From: Aromatoleum diolicum
Lineage (GTDB): Bacteria; Pseudomonadota; Gammaproteobacteria; Burkholderiales; Rhodocyclaceae
Reading direction: 5' to 3'
Assembly (NCBI RefSeq): GCF_012910955.1
Contig: NZ_WTVQ01000024.1
Coordinates: forward strand, 1 to 64,000
Length of the DNA stretch: 64,000 nt
Shown here: positions 15,741-24,626 of the stretch, piece by piece
How the letters are laid out: each line of letters begins with the position of its first letter
How positions within the stretch are numbered: the stretch's first letter is position 1
Position numbers and translations under genes: made by a program
The notes under the pieces: generated by a model
Seen by the model: only the letters and a program-made list of their open reading frames with translations
What the model was told of the DNA's origin: nothing
Database searches by the model: none

Positions 15741-16620
15741 CCGCCACGGCGCCAGCCGGCGCCTGCACGCCTTCTACGTGCTCACCAAACCGCGCGTCAA
15801 CACCCTCATCGTGTTCTGCGCCATCATCGGCATGTTCCTCGCGGTCCCCGACGGCCTTCCTTCGCCCGCCACGGTGCTCGCCGCAACACTCGGCATCGCC
15901 TGCGTCGCCGGCGCCGCCGCGGCGATGAACTGCCTCATCGAAGCCCGCATCGACGCCCGCATGACGCGCACCAGCGGCCGTCCGCTGCCACGCGGCGAAC
16001 TCGGCCCCGCTGAAACCCTCGCCTTCGCCGGTGCACTCGGCGGGCTCGGCCTCACGCTGCTGCACCAGCTCGTCAACCCGCTCACGATGTGGCTCACGCT
16101 CGCCACCTTTGTCGGCTATGCCGTCGTCTACACCATCTTCCTCAAGCCGCGCACGCCGCAAAACATCGTCATCGGCGGAGCCTCCGGTGCGATGCCGCCG
16201 GTCCTCGGCTGGGCCGCGGTCACCGGGGAAGTCAGCGCCGACGCGCTGCTGCTTTTCCTCATCATCTTCGCGTGGACCCCCCCGCACTTCTGGTCGCTCG
16301 CGCTTTACCGCAGCGCCGACTATGCCCGCGCCGGTCTGCCGATGCTGCCGGTCACCCACGGCCCCGAATTCACCCGCCTGTCGGTGCTGCTATATACATG
16401 CATCCTGTTCGGCGTCACGCTGTTGCCCTTCGCTACGCGCATGAGCGGAGCCCTCTATCTCGCCGCCGCCGTCGCCCTCGGCGCCGCCTTCCTGCGCCAT
16501 GCCTGGCGCCTCTACACCGACTACAGCGACGCCTACGCGCGGCGCACCTTCCGCTTCTCCATCCTGTACCTCTTCTTGCTCTTCGCGGCGCTGCTGGTGG
16601 ATCATTACCTCCGTTTCTGA
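15712..16620 (+). CDS. ctaB: Protohaem IX farnesyltransferase (haem O synthase)
   Basis: 302 residues; the ATG at 15712 has GAGGAGGG upstream and lies inside the end of ctaA. The UbiA-type prenyltransferase motif is [20 protein letters not shown], with the second Asp-rich loop around [16 protein letters not shown]. About nine membrane helices are visible. It attaches farnesyl to haem B, giving haem O, the substrate of the haem A synthase just upstream. Confidence 0.95.
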   Translation: MPAAKTLTPDRHGASRRLHAFYVLTKPRVNTLIVFCAIIGMFLAVPDGLPSPATVLAATLGIACVAGAAAAMNCLIEARIDARMTRTSGRPLPRGELGPAETLAFAGALGGLGLTLLHQLVNPLTMWLTLATFVGYAVVYTIFLKPRTPQNIVIGGASGAMPPVLGWAAVTGEVSADALLLFLIIFAWTPPHFWSLALYRSADYARAGLPMLPVTHGPEFTRLSVLLYTCILFGVTLLPFATRMSGALYLAAAVALGAAFLRHAWRLYTDYSDAYARRTFRFSILYLFLLFAALLVDHYLRF

Positions 16621-16692
16621 TTTCCCGGCCGACCGATCCACTCCATTTCGCTCCGACCTACGCCGTTTCACCTCCGCAGTCTCCCCGCAAAG

Positions 16693-17274
16693 ATGCTCCG
16701 CACCCTGATCCTCGCCGCCACGCTCACACTCGCCGCCTGCACCGACCCCGCTGCCACCACCTTCCGCGGCACCGACATTACCGGCGCCGAGTACGGCAAG
16801 AGCCTGACGCTCACCGATCACCACGGCACGCCGCGCACCCTGGCCGACTTCCGTGGCAAGGTCGTCACCCTGTTTTTCGGCTACACCCAGTGCCCGGACG
16901 TGTGTCCGTCGAATCTCGCGACCATGGCCGATGTCCTGCGCCAGCTCGGTCCCGACGCCGAGCGCGTGCAAGTGCTGTTCGTCACCGTCGATCCCGAGCG
17001 CGATACGCAATCATTGCTTGCGCAGTACGTTCCGGCTTTCGATTCGCGCTTCCTCGGCCTTCACGGCGACGCGGCCCAGACCTCCGCCGTCGCCAAGGAC
17101 TTCCGCGTCTTCTTCCAGAAAAGCGGCGACACGTCCGGTCCCAACTACACCGTCGACCACTCCACCGGCACCTACGTGTTCGATCCCGCGGGGCGCGTGC
17201 GCCTGTACGTCAAGCACGCCGAATCCGCGGAAAATATCGTCGCGGACATTCGCGCCCTGCTGGCCGGAAAATAA
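16693..17274 (+). CDS. SCO1/SenC copper chaperone lipoprotein
   Basis: 193 residues. A short lipoprotein signal ends at LAAC. The SCO copper site is complete: GYTQCPDVCPSNL supplies C-x3-C and TVDHSTGTYVFD supplies the third ligand, His. It delivers copper to CuA of subunit II. It closes the cox/cta operon, separated from ctaB by 72 bp. The convergent rpoH gene follows. Confidence 0.93.
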   Translation: MLRTLILAATLTLAACTDPAATTFRGTDITGAEYGKSLTLTDHHGTPRTLADFRGKVVTLFFGYTQCPDVCPSNLATMADVLRQLGPDAERVQVLFVTVDPERDTQSLLAQYVPAFDSRFLGLHGDAAQTSAVAKDFRVFFQKSGDTSGPNYTVDHSTGTYVFDPAGRVRLYVKHAESAENIVADIRALLAGK

Positions 17275-17298
17275 AAACGGCAGCTCAGCGCTGCCGTT
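17271..17298 (-). terminator. Rho-independent terminator of rpoH
   Basis: A 9-bp stem (AACGGCAGC / GCTGCCGTT, 17276-17298) with a 5-nt loop is followed, on the minus strand, by a T-run (complement of 17271-17275). The T-run is on the rpoH side only; for the oxidase operon the same stem would lack one. Confidence 0.8.
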
Positions 17299-17322
17299 CG
17301 GGTGAGCAGGTCGGAAGCGCTT

Positions 17323-18171
<849 letters not shown>

Positions 18172-18198
18172 GTTCGGGGCCCCTCCATGCGCGTGATT

Positions 18199-18225
18199 TT
18201 AGCACTCGCGGCTTGAGAGTGCTAA
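18199..18225 (-). promoter_or_regulatory. CIRCE element (HrcA operator) upstream of rpoH
   Basis: TTAGCACTC, nine bases, GAGTGCTAA: an exact match to the CIRCE consensus on both arms with the canonical 9-bp spacer. It sits 28 bp before the rpoH start codon. CIRCE is bound by HrcA and normally guards groESL or dnaK. Placement at rpoH couples the HrcA and sigma-32 heat-shock circuits. Confidence 0.92.
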
Positions 18226-18561
18226 TGGTGTGCGAGAGTTCCCCGGTAGAAGCTGCGAGTATGTCGCCGCCCTAGGCTCCGCCTTGGCTGTGAGCCCGTA
18301 ACGCCGGCCGAGTACACGGCGACCCGCGCGGGACAAGGGGTTTGGCGGAATTCTCGGGAATGCCCACGGCGTTCAGGCAGCGGCCGCTTTTCATGCTTGT
18401 TGCGCCCATGCAACATCTTTTATCCATTTGCGCTGTTCCTGTCGCGCCGTCCTTGCGCCGCAGCGGACAGGTTTTGCACAATCGTCACAACTTCTCGCTT
18501 GAGAGGTAAGTCGGGCCGGGGTTGTGACCACGGCTTCAGCTTCAAATTAGAGGAGAAACAT
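18226..18561. other. Non-coding gap between CIRCE/rpoH and the first porin
   Basis: About 340 bp with no credible gene on either strand. It must contain the promoter and leader of the porin at 18562. I could not settle on a convincing -35/-10 pair. The porin SD (GAGGAG) lies just before its ATG. Confidence 0.5.
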
Positions 18562-19707
18562 ATGCAAAAGAAACTGATCGCCCTGGCCGTTGCTGGTCTG
18601 GTTTCGGCTCCGGTTTTCGCCCAGACCAACGTCACCGTGTACGGTGTCGTTGATGCGACCGTGGAGTCGGTCAAGGCGAGCGGTGGTGACGCAGCCGAAA
18701 TCAAGCGTCGCACCCGCGTGACCTCGAACAGCTCGCTGATCGGCTTCCGTGGCACCGAAGATCTGGGCAATGGCCTGAGCGCCATCTTCCAGATGGAAAG
18801 CGCCTTCCAGGCTGACGGTTCGAGCAACACCAGCGGGCTGGCTACGCGTGACACCTTCGTCGGTCTGAAAGGCGGTTTCGGTACGCTGCAACTCGGCAAG
18901 CTGACCACGATCATGCGCACCGCGGGCGCCAAGGTTGACTTCAACCCGGGCGCGACCGGCATCGGCTTCACCGCTGCCACCTACGGCACGATCGGTGGCA
19001 TCAAGACCGGCCTCGACGAGCGCATCAACAACTCGGTCATGTACACGACCCCGGGCTTCAGCGGTTTCATCGCTCAGCTGGCCTACTCGGCTGGTGAGAA
19101 TCGCCGGTCGGCTGATCAGAACGCTGGCGAAAGCGTCAACTCGAACGCCTACCAGCTGGCTGCTGCCTACGAGAACGGCCCGCTGTACGTCTCGGCTGGC
19201 TACGCGCTGATGAAGGATCCGCTGGCTTCCGGTCTGTCGGGTATTGCGACCGGCGTCAGCGATGAGCTGAAGAACGCGCGTATCGCCGCGAAGTACACCT
19301 TCCCGAGCAACACGTCGATTTCGGCCCTGTATGACCGCGCCAAGTATGAGTTCGAGTCGTCTGCTCTGGGTCTTGATACCGACGTCAAGCGCAATGCGTG
19401 GATGGTCGGTGTTGAGCAGAAATTCGGCGGCAACCAGGCTGTGTACCTGCAGTACGCTCGTTCGCAAGAGCTGAAGGGCGATGCGTGCGACAACGACGGT
19501 TGCGACAACACCGAGTTCGCTCAATGGACGCTGGGTTACACCTATGCTCTGAGCAAGCGCACGATGGTCAAGGCGTACTACACCCGCATCAACAACGAGA
19601 GTAATTCGGCTGCCGACTTCTATCTGAGCGGTCTGGGCTCGAACGGTCTGGTTGGCGACGGTCAGGATCCGAACGGCTTCGGCGTCGGCCTGCGTCACTC
19701 GTTCTAA
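18562..19707 (+). CDS. Gram-negative porin (Porin_4 type)
   Basis: 381 residues. The ATG at 18562 has AGAGGAG upstream and opens a clean signal peptide (MQKKLIALAVAGLVSAPVFA, then QTN). The mature protein starts NVTVYGVVDATVES and shows the porin motifs SLIGFRGTEDLGNGLSAIFQMES and FVGLKGGFGTLQLGK. It ends in GFGVGLRHSF, with the terminal Phe recognised by the BAM machinery. A 16-stranded trimeric general porin is expected. LKGDACDNDGCDN in a late loop holds two cysteines, which is unusual for the family. Confidence 0.93.
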   Translation: MQKKLIALAVAGLVSAPVFAQTNVTVYGVVDATVESVKASGGDAAEIKRRTRVTSNSSLIGFRGTEDLGNGLSAIFQMESAFQADGSSNTSGLATRDTFVGLKGGFGTLQLGKLTTIMRTAGAKVDFNPGATGIGFTAATYGTIGGIKTGLDERINNSVMYTTPGFSGFIAQLAYSAGENRRSADQNAGESVNSNAYQLAAAYENGPLYVSAGYALMKDPLASGLSGIATGVSDELKNARIAAKYTFPSNTSISALYDRAKYEFESSALGLDTDVKRNAWMVGVEQKFGGNQAVYLQYARSQELKGDACDNDGCDNTEFAQWTLGYTYALSKRTMVKAYYTRINNESNSAADFYLSGLGSNGLVGDGQDPNGFGVGLRHSF

Positions 19708-19730
19708 TTCCGGTTTTCCGGGATTGATCA

Positions 19731-19757
19731 AAACGGGCGCTTCGGCGCCCGTTTTTT
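19731..19757 (+). terminator. Rho-independent terminator of the first porin
   Basis: ACGGGCGC, a TTCG tetraloop and GCGCCCGT, then a T-run. The stem-loop is identical to the one behind the second porin. Confidence 0.9.
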
Positions 19758-19880
19758 CGTTCACCCGGTGGGGTCGAGGCTGATCCGCCCGGCGTTTTTT
19801 TTGACTGCCGTCGAGGTGGTCCGGAGCTACGGCCAAGGGCTTCCCCTGATAGATGTTGCGCGCGTGCGACAGTTCGGTGA

Positions 19881-19900
19881 CAAGGACGTTTTAGTCCTTG
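19881..19900. promoter_or_regulatory. Inverted repeat overlapping the second porin promoter
   Basis: CAAGGAC-N6-GTCCTTG is a perfect 7-bp dyad whose right arm overlaps the candidate -35 TTGCCT. This is where a repressor or class II activator would bind. The cognate regulator is unknown. Confidence 0.35.
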
Positions 19901-19928
19901 CCTGGCGTACTGGCGGCGCACCTATAAT
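19898..19928 (+). promoter_or_regulatory. Candidate promoter of the second porin
   Basis: A perfect TATAAT at 19923-19928 with TTGCCT 19 bp upstream. The spacing is longer than the optimum, which would fit an activated promoter. Confidence 0.4.
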
Positions 19929-20032
19929 CGTCGCGCGCTACTGCAGTGTGCGCGGGATCTTTGCAGATCCCTGCGTCGGACAAGGCTGCAGGGCGCCAGA
20001 TAATCAATCCATTACAAGTGGGGAGTCACTCA

Positions 20033-21130
20033 ATGTTGAACGTCAAGACGCTGGCAGTCGCGCTGGCCGCCATCGGTGTCGCCGGTTCCGTGCAGGCGCA
20101 GAGCAACGTAACCATCTACGGCCGCCTTAACACCTCGCTGGAAAGCACCAAGGTGCAGGGCAGTTCGCGCGTTACCCAGCTCGTCAATAACAATTCGCGT
20201 ATCGGTTTTCGCGGCAACGAGGATCTGGGTAGCGGCCTCGCCGCGATCTTCCAGATGGAGAGTGGCTTCAACTCCGACGCCGGCGGCGGCACGCTGGCCG
20301 GCCGTGACACCTGGGTGGGTCTGAAGGGCAATCTGGGCACCGTCAAGCTGGGCAACATCACCAGCCCCCTGTACTACGCAACGCACGACTACATCAGCCT
20401 GCACAACCACGATACCGGCAATTCGTCGGACATGTTCCTGTGGGTCCCGGCTTATGATCCGGAAAACTTCCGCAATCGCAATTCGATCACCTACGCGAGC
20501 CCGAGCTTCGGCGGCTTCGTCGTGGAGGCACATTACTCGCTGGTTAACGAGCAGGGAACCGAGACTGCCACGCGCAACGACAAGCCCTATCATTACTCCC
20601 TCACCGGCACGTACGACAATGGTCCGCTGCATGTCGGCTTCGGCTTTGGCGAGACGAAGAAGTTCTACAACTTCGCCGGCGGCGACAGCAAGGACAACGC
20701 GCTCATCCTGTCCGCACTGTATGACTTCAAGTCGGTCGTTGTCGGTGGTCTGTGGGAGCGCAACAAGTCGGATAACGGCGGCCTGGAGGCTCAGACGGGC
20801 CTGACCGGTTCGCACACCCGCAACCACTACCGCGTGGCGGTGATGGTGCCTTTCGGCGCCAACGAAGTGCACCTGAACTATGGTGTCGCCCGCGACTGGA
20901 GCAGCACCAACGATACCGGTGCCAAGCAGCTGACTCTGGCATACAACTACAACCTGTCGAAGCGCACCAAGGTCTATGCGCTGTGGACCAAGGTGGACAA
21001 CGACAAGCAGAAAGTGTCGACCGACTTCGGCGGCGCCTATGATGGCGGCGGTGCGTACAGCTTCCTCAGTGGTTCGGCGGCGGGGCTCGACAACACCTCC
21101 TTCGGTGTCGGCCTGCGTCACAACTTCTGA
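20033..21130 (+). CDS. Gram-negative porin (Porin_4 type), second copy
   Basis: 365 residues with GGGGAG before the ATG. The signal peptide ends GSVQAQ. Porin motifs match those of the neighbour (SRIGFRGNEDLGSGLAAIFQMES, WVGLKGNLGTVKLG) and the C-terminus is SFGVGLRHNF. The two porins are clearly paralogous but diverged in the loops, including the constriction loop, which suggests different solute preference. It has its own promoter region and terminator. Confidence 0.93.
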   Translation: MLNVKTLAVALAAIGVAGSVQAQSNVTIYGRLNTSLESTKVQGSSRVTQLVNNNSRIGFRGNEDLGSGLAAIFQMESGFNSDAGGGTLAGRDTWVGLKGNLGTVKLGNITSPLYYATHDYISLHNHDTGNSSDMFLWVPAYDPENFRNRNSITYASPSFGGFVVEAHYSLVNEQGTETATRNDKPYHYSLTGTYDNGPLHVGFGFGETKKFYNFAGGDSKDNALILSALYDFKSVVVGGLWERNKSDNGGLEAQTGLTGSHTRNHYRVAVMVPFGANEVHLNYGVARDWSSTNDTGAKQLTLAYNYNLSKRTKVYALWTKVDNDKQKVSTDFGGAYDGGGAYSFLSGSAAGLDNTSFGVGLRHNF

Positions 21131-21154
21131 TCGTTTACTGACGGTTTGAACCTG

Positions 21155-21180
21155 ACGGGCGCTTCGGCGCCCGTTTCGTT
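21155..21180 (+). terminator. Terminator of the second porin
   Basis: The same ACGGGCGC-TTCG-GCGCCCGT hairpin as behind the first porin, with a shorter, interrupted T-run (TTCGTTT). Confidence 0.8.
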
Positions 21181-21361
21181 TGAGCGCCCAAGTGCGTAAC
21201 GGACGTGCCGATTCGATCAGGTTCAGGTCACGATTTTCCGGGGTGCTCCCGGTCGCGATGGAAAAGGAAGTGTTTGCGCTGCCGGTCTTGCAGCCTCATA
21301 CGATGACCAAAAAGCAACTGCAGCCGGCCGTGGGGAGCGTTTCAATGGCCCCCCGCGTCAG

Positions 21362-22129
21362 TCAGGCTGCTTCCAGATTGAGTTGTCGCAGAATCTGGCC
21401 CTGTTCGACCGGCGAAAAAAATCGTTGGTACAGACTGCGGTCCCGGCTGTGCTTGTTGCCGCCGTGCCGCAGCGTCTCTTGTTCCGCGTGGGATAGCGGC
21501 AGGTGCATCAGCACGGCCGGGGCTCCGACGCGTGGGCAGATCAGGTTTGGCCCCGCCACGCGATAACCGAGCATGCGTCGGTAATAGGGGACGTGCCTCG
21601 GATGCACTTCCGCGAAAAGGTCTGTCATGCCATGGATGAATCGTGCAATGATGAACCCGAGGTGGAAGATTGCACCCAAAGCTTCCTGGGAGTTGAGTTC
21701 CGGATCCATGGCAAGGCGCGTCACTTCGCAGACGCGCGCCCCTTGCCCGCGGGCGACATCGATCTGCGGGCGGTAAAGGGTGTCGGCGAGAAGGCCGGCT
21801 CCGGTATCCACCCCTACCGTAAGCGTCCCGAACACCCGGTCACCCTGGGAGGCGATAAGGGTAGTCTGGAGTGTAGGCGGGGGTGAGGGGGGCGCAATCG
21901 GTTGGGAAGTGCTCAGACCGCGTGACGCGTACATGCGCTGGATCAGTTGGTCTACATTGCGGCGTACCGGGCCGTCGCTGGGCGAGACCCTGATATGAAA
22001 TCCGTTTCGTGTAACGGCAAACCCCGGATCGATGGCGGGGTGATTGCGGCCGGCCTTTGTATGCTTGTGTGCGGCCTTGTGTGACATTTCTGTCGCTCGG
22101 AACTCTTCGTGGCAGGCTACGCTGTTCAT
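21362..22129 (-). CDS. PEP-CTERM/exosortase-associated N-acyltransferase (FeeM/LuxI-like)
   Basis: 255 residues from the ATG at 22129; a second ATG at 22087 is possible. After a proline-rich linker (QPIAPPSPPPTL), the domain shows RVFGTLTVGVDTGAGLLADTLY, the signature VCEVTRLAMDPE, and EVHPRHVPYYRRMLGYRVAG, as in FeeM-type N-acyl amino acid synthases, which are structurally related to LuxI. They transfer an acyl chain from acyl carrier protein to an amine. Members are regular companions of exosortase A loci, but the natural product is not known. The gene is divergent from the export operon. A perfect palindrome GGAGGTACCTCC (22135-22146) just upstream includes the likely SD. Confidence 0.75.
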   Translation of the reverse strand: MNSVACHEEFRATEMSHKAAHKHTKAGRNHPAIDPGFAVTRNGFHIRVSPSDGPVRRNVDQLIQRMYASRGLSTSQPIAPPSPPPTLQTTLIASQGDRVFGTLTVGVDTGAGLLADTLYRPQIDVARGQGARVCEVTRLAMDPELNSQEALGAIFHLGFIIARFIHGMTDLFAEVHPRHVPYYRRMLGYRVAGPNLICPRVGAPAVLMHLPLSHAEQETLRHGGNKHSRDRSLYQRFFSPVEQGQILRQLNLEAA

Positions 22130-22241
22130 TATGCGGAGGTACCTCCAGGTGAGATTCTGTCGGATGCCGGCGCACTTAGGCTTGGTCCGTGCATGGCGAT
22201 TTTCCCGAATGACTTTAACGAGAACAGCGCTGCCCCACTGT

Positions 22242-22310
22242 AAGCGGTTGTGTAATTTTCCCTTCACCGCTTATGATGAAGTCGCTTAGCATGGGCAAAA
22301 CGATAAGCGG
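22242..22310. promoter_or_regulatory. Four copies of TAAGCG in both orientations between the acyltransferase and the export gene
   Basis: TAAGCG occurs at 22242-22247 and 22305-22310, and its complement CGCTTA at 22269-22274 and 22284-22289. The first and second form a longer dyad (TAAGCGG and CCGCTTA). Four copies within 69 bp of a divergent control region suggest a multi-site operator, though no regulator can be named from the sequence. Confidence 0.45.
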
Positions 22311-22349
22311 GCATCATTCGTGCCGATCGACAAAGGGAGGCAGTCAGCC

Positions 22350-22982
22350 ATGATGGACAGCAGATCTAGGGCTTGGGCGGGCATTCGCCGCCTGTTCGGA
22401 ATGGTGATCGCACTGGGCGTGTTGTCCGGTTGCGCAACATCTTCTTATCCGCCGGCACCGCCTGCGGCTGCGGACGCCGAGTACAACTACGTGATCGGCC
22501 CGGGCGACAGCGTGAATATCGTGGTGTGGCGGAACCCCGAGTTGTCGATGTCGGTTCCGGTGCGTCCGGATGGCAAGATCACGACGCCTTTGGTCGAGGA
22601 TCTGCCGGCGCTGGGCAAGGATGCGTCGACGCTGGCGCGCGACATCGAGAAGGCGCTCGGGAAGTTCATCCGGGAGCCGGTGGTTACGGTAATCGTCACC
22701 AGCTTCATCGGCCCGTACAGCGAGCAGGTGCGTGTGGTGGGCGAGGCAGCGAAGCCCCAGACGCTGCCCTACGTTCAGAAAATGACCTTGCTCGACGTGA
22801 TGATTGCGGTTGGTGGCGTGACCGAGTTCGCCGACGGCAATGCCGCCTCGATCCTGCGTACGGGTGAGGGCAACAAGCAATACAGCGTTCGCCTCAAGGA
22901 TCTCATCAAGCGCGGCGATGTGTCTGCGAACGTGGAAATGCGTCCGGGAGATGTGTTGATCATTCCGCAGAGCTGGTTCTGA
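22350..22982 (+). CDS. Polysaccharide export lipoprotein (Wza-like), XrtA-associated
   Basis: 210 residues from the ATG at 22350, with GGGAGG upstream. The lipobox is LSGC with Cys28. A polysaccharide-export domain follows (YNYVIGPGDSVNIVVWRNPELS, VRPDGKITTPLVEDLPALGK) and then an SLBB-like segment (VRVVGEAAKPQTLPYVQKMTLLDVMIAVGG). It is shorter than Wza, as is usual for the PEP-CTERM-type export proteins. It forms the outer-membrane exit for the polymer and heads the EPS operon. Confidence 0.9.
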   Translation: MMDSRSRAWAGIRRLFGMVIALGVLSGCATSSYPPAPPAAADAEYNYVIGPGDSVNIVVWRNPELSMSVPVRPDGKITTPLVEDLPALGKDASTLARDIEKALGKFIREPVVTVIVTSFIGPYSEQVRVVGEAAKPQTLPYVQKMTLLDVMIAVGGVTEFADGNAASILRTGEGNKQYSVRLKDLIKRGDVSANVEMRPGDVLIIPQSWF

Positions 22983-23059
22983 TTCCCGGATTCAAACCTG
23001 CGTTGCGGTTCGGTGCCGGTAGGCCGAGCCGTTGAGCGCGATGTCACACAGGTAGACTC

Positions 23060-24604
23060 ATGGAAGAACTTCTGACCCAGATTTTCGGTTATCTGCGGGG
23101 AATGTGGCGCTTCCGATGGTGGGGTTTGGCCTTCACCTGGCTGGTCGGGGTCATTGGTGGGTTTATCGTTTATGCGATGCCGGACCGCTACGAATCGACG
23201 GCGCGCATCTTTGTCGATACCCAGTCGGTGCTGCGCCCGCTGATGTCCGGGCTGGCGGTTCAGCCGAACATCGACCAGCAGGTGGCGATCCTGAGCCGCA
23301 CATTGATTACCCGCCCGAATGTCGAGAAGCTGATAACCATGGCCGATCTCGATCTCCGTGCGAGAACGCCCCAGCAGCGCGAGGCCTTGATCGCGGGACT
23401 GACAAATGGTCTGCAGATTCGCAGCACGGGTCGCGACAACCTGTTTACGCTGGCTTATCGCGATGATCATCCGGAACAGGCGCAGCGTACTGTCCAGGCC
23501 CTCGTGTCGCTGTTCGTGGAGTCCGGGCTGGTAGGCAAGCAGCAGGATTCGAGCTCGGCGCGGCGGTTCATTGACGAGCAGATTACCAATTACGAGCAAA
23601 AGCTGGCCGAGGCCGAGAATCGTCTCAAGGATTTCCGCCTACGCAACATGGCGCTGCTGGGCGATGGTGGACGCGATTACGTCTCGCAGATCGCGGAGGC
23701 GACAACCCGGCTGACTGATGCGGAACTGGAGCTGAAGGAGGCGGAGAACTCGCGTAATTCGATCGAGCATCAGCTGACCGCCGAAAATCCGATGCTCACT
23801 CCTGATTCGCCGAATCCCGCGAGCGTTCCATTGCCCGAAATTGATGGGCGGATCGACACCCTGAAAAAGACCCTCGACGGCCTGCTGCTGCGCTACACGA
23901 ACGAGCATCCGGACGTTGTCGGGACGCGGCGGGTGATTGCCGAGCTCGAAGCCCAGAAAAAGAAGGATATCGAGTCGATGCGCGGGACGGCCGGCAGCCA
24001 GCCCGGTGTGCCGAACGCCAATCCGGTGTTCCAGCAATTGAAGATCGCGCTCTCCGAGGCAGAGGCGCGGGCTGCTTCCTTGCGCGCACGGGTGGCCGAG
24101 CTGAATTCGCGTCTGGCACATTTGCGTTCGCAGGCTGAGTTGCTGCCAAAGATTGAGGTTGAACAGACCCAGTTGAACCGTGATTACGAGATTCACAAGC
24201 GGAATTACGAATCATTGGTGCAGCGGCGTGAGTCGGCAAGCATGTCGGTCGAGATGAGTGCCCAGGGCGGGATTACGGAATTCCGTGTGATCGATCCGCC
24301 GAGCCTTCCGACCCTGCCCGCGGCGCCCAACAGGCTGTTGCTGATGCCACTTGCGGGGCTGGTGGCGTTATTAGCCGGCGGTGCGCTGACCTTCCTGCTG
24401 GCCAAGCTTCGTCCGGCTTTTGTTGATGCACGAGGCCTGCGCGAGGTGACCGGTCTGCCGGTGCTCGGTGCGGTGTCGATGTTGCCGGATCCTTCCGGGG
24501 CAAGGGCCGAGCGGCGTGGTTTGCTCGCATTTGGGGGCGGCGTCGCGAGTTTCGCGGCTGCCGTGGGCGCGATGACTTTGTTGCTCAAGTGGTTGCAGGG
24601 TTAG
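23060..24604 (+). CDS. XrtA-associated chain-length determinant (GumC/Wzz-like)
   Basis: 514 residues. An N-terminal membrane helix (WWGLAFTWLVGVIGGFIVYAM) leads into a Wzz domain (RYESTARIFVDTQSVLRPLMSG). A long alpha-helical coiled-coil region follows at about 160-370. The C-terminal helix after PPSLPTLPAAPNRLLLMPLAG has the Pro-rich motif of polysaccharide co-polymerases. A further C-terminal hydrophobic stretch is present. It sets polymer length together with the kinase encoded next. Confidence 0.92.
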   Translation: MEELLTQIFGYLRGMWRFRWWGLAFTWLVGVIGGFIVYAMPDRYESTARIFVDTQSVLRPLMSGLAVQPNIDQQVAILSRTLITRPNVEKLITMADLDLRARTPQQREALIAGLTNGLQIRSTGRDNLFTLAYRDDHPEQAQRTVQALVSLFVESGLVGKQQDSSSARRFIDEQITNYEQKLAEAENRLKDFRLRNMALLGDGGRDYVSQIAEATTRLTDAELELKEAENSRNSIEHQLTAENPMLTPDSPNPASVPLPEIDGRIDTLKKTLDGLLLRYTNEHPDVVGTRRVIAELEAQKKKDIESMRGTAGSQPGVPNANPVFQQLKIALSEAEARAASLRARVAELNSRLAHLRSQAELLPKIEVEQTQLNRDYEIHKRNYESLVQRRESASMSVEMSAQGGITEFRVIDPPSLPTLPAAPNRLLLMPLAGLVALLAGGALTFLLAKLRPAFVDARGLREVTGLPVLGAVSMLPDPSGARAERRGLLAFGGGVASFAAAVGAMTLLLKWLQG

Positions 24605-24626
24605 GCGCATCGGGAGAGTTCGATCC

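Larger units (their letters stand above)
19758..20032. other. Leader region of the second porin
   Basis: No credible gene. It contains a perfect 7-bp inverted repeat (19881-19900) and a TATAAT hexamer (19923-19928), described separately, then a leader of about 100 nt before the porin ATG. Confidence 0.5.

Noticed and set aside
17276-17298. The hairpin after sco1 as a bidirectional terminator
   Set aside because: Only the minus-strand reading has a T-run. On the plus strand the stem is followed by CGGGTG, so it is assigned to rpoH only.
22130-22349. Possible RpoN (-24/-12) promoter before the EPS export gene
   Set aside because: I looked for GG-N10-GC with flanking TTGC on both strands because related loci use PrsR/RpoN, but no acceptable match was found.
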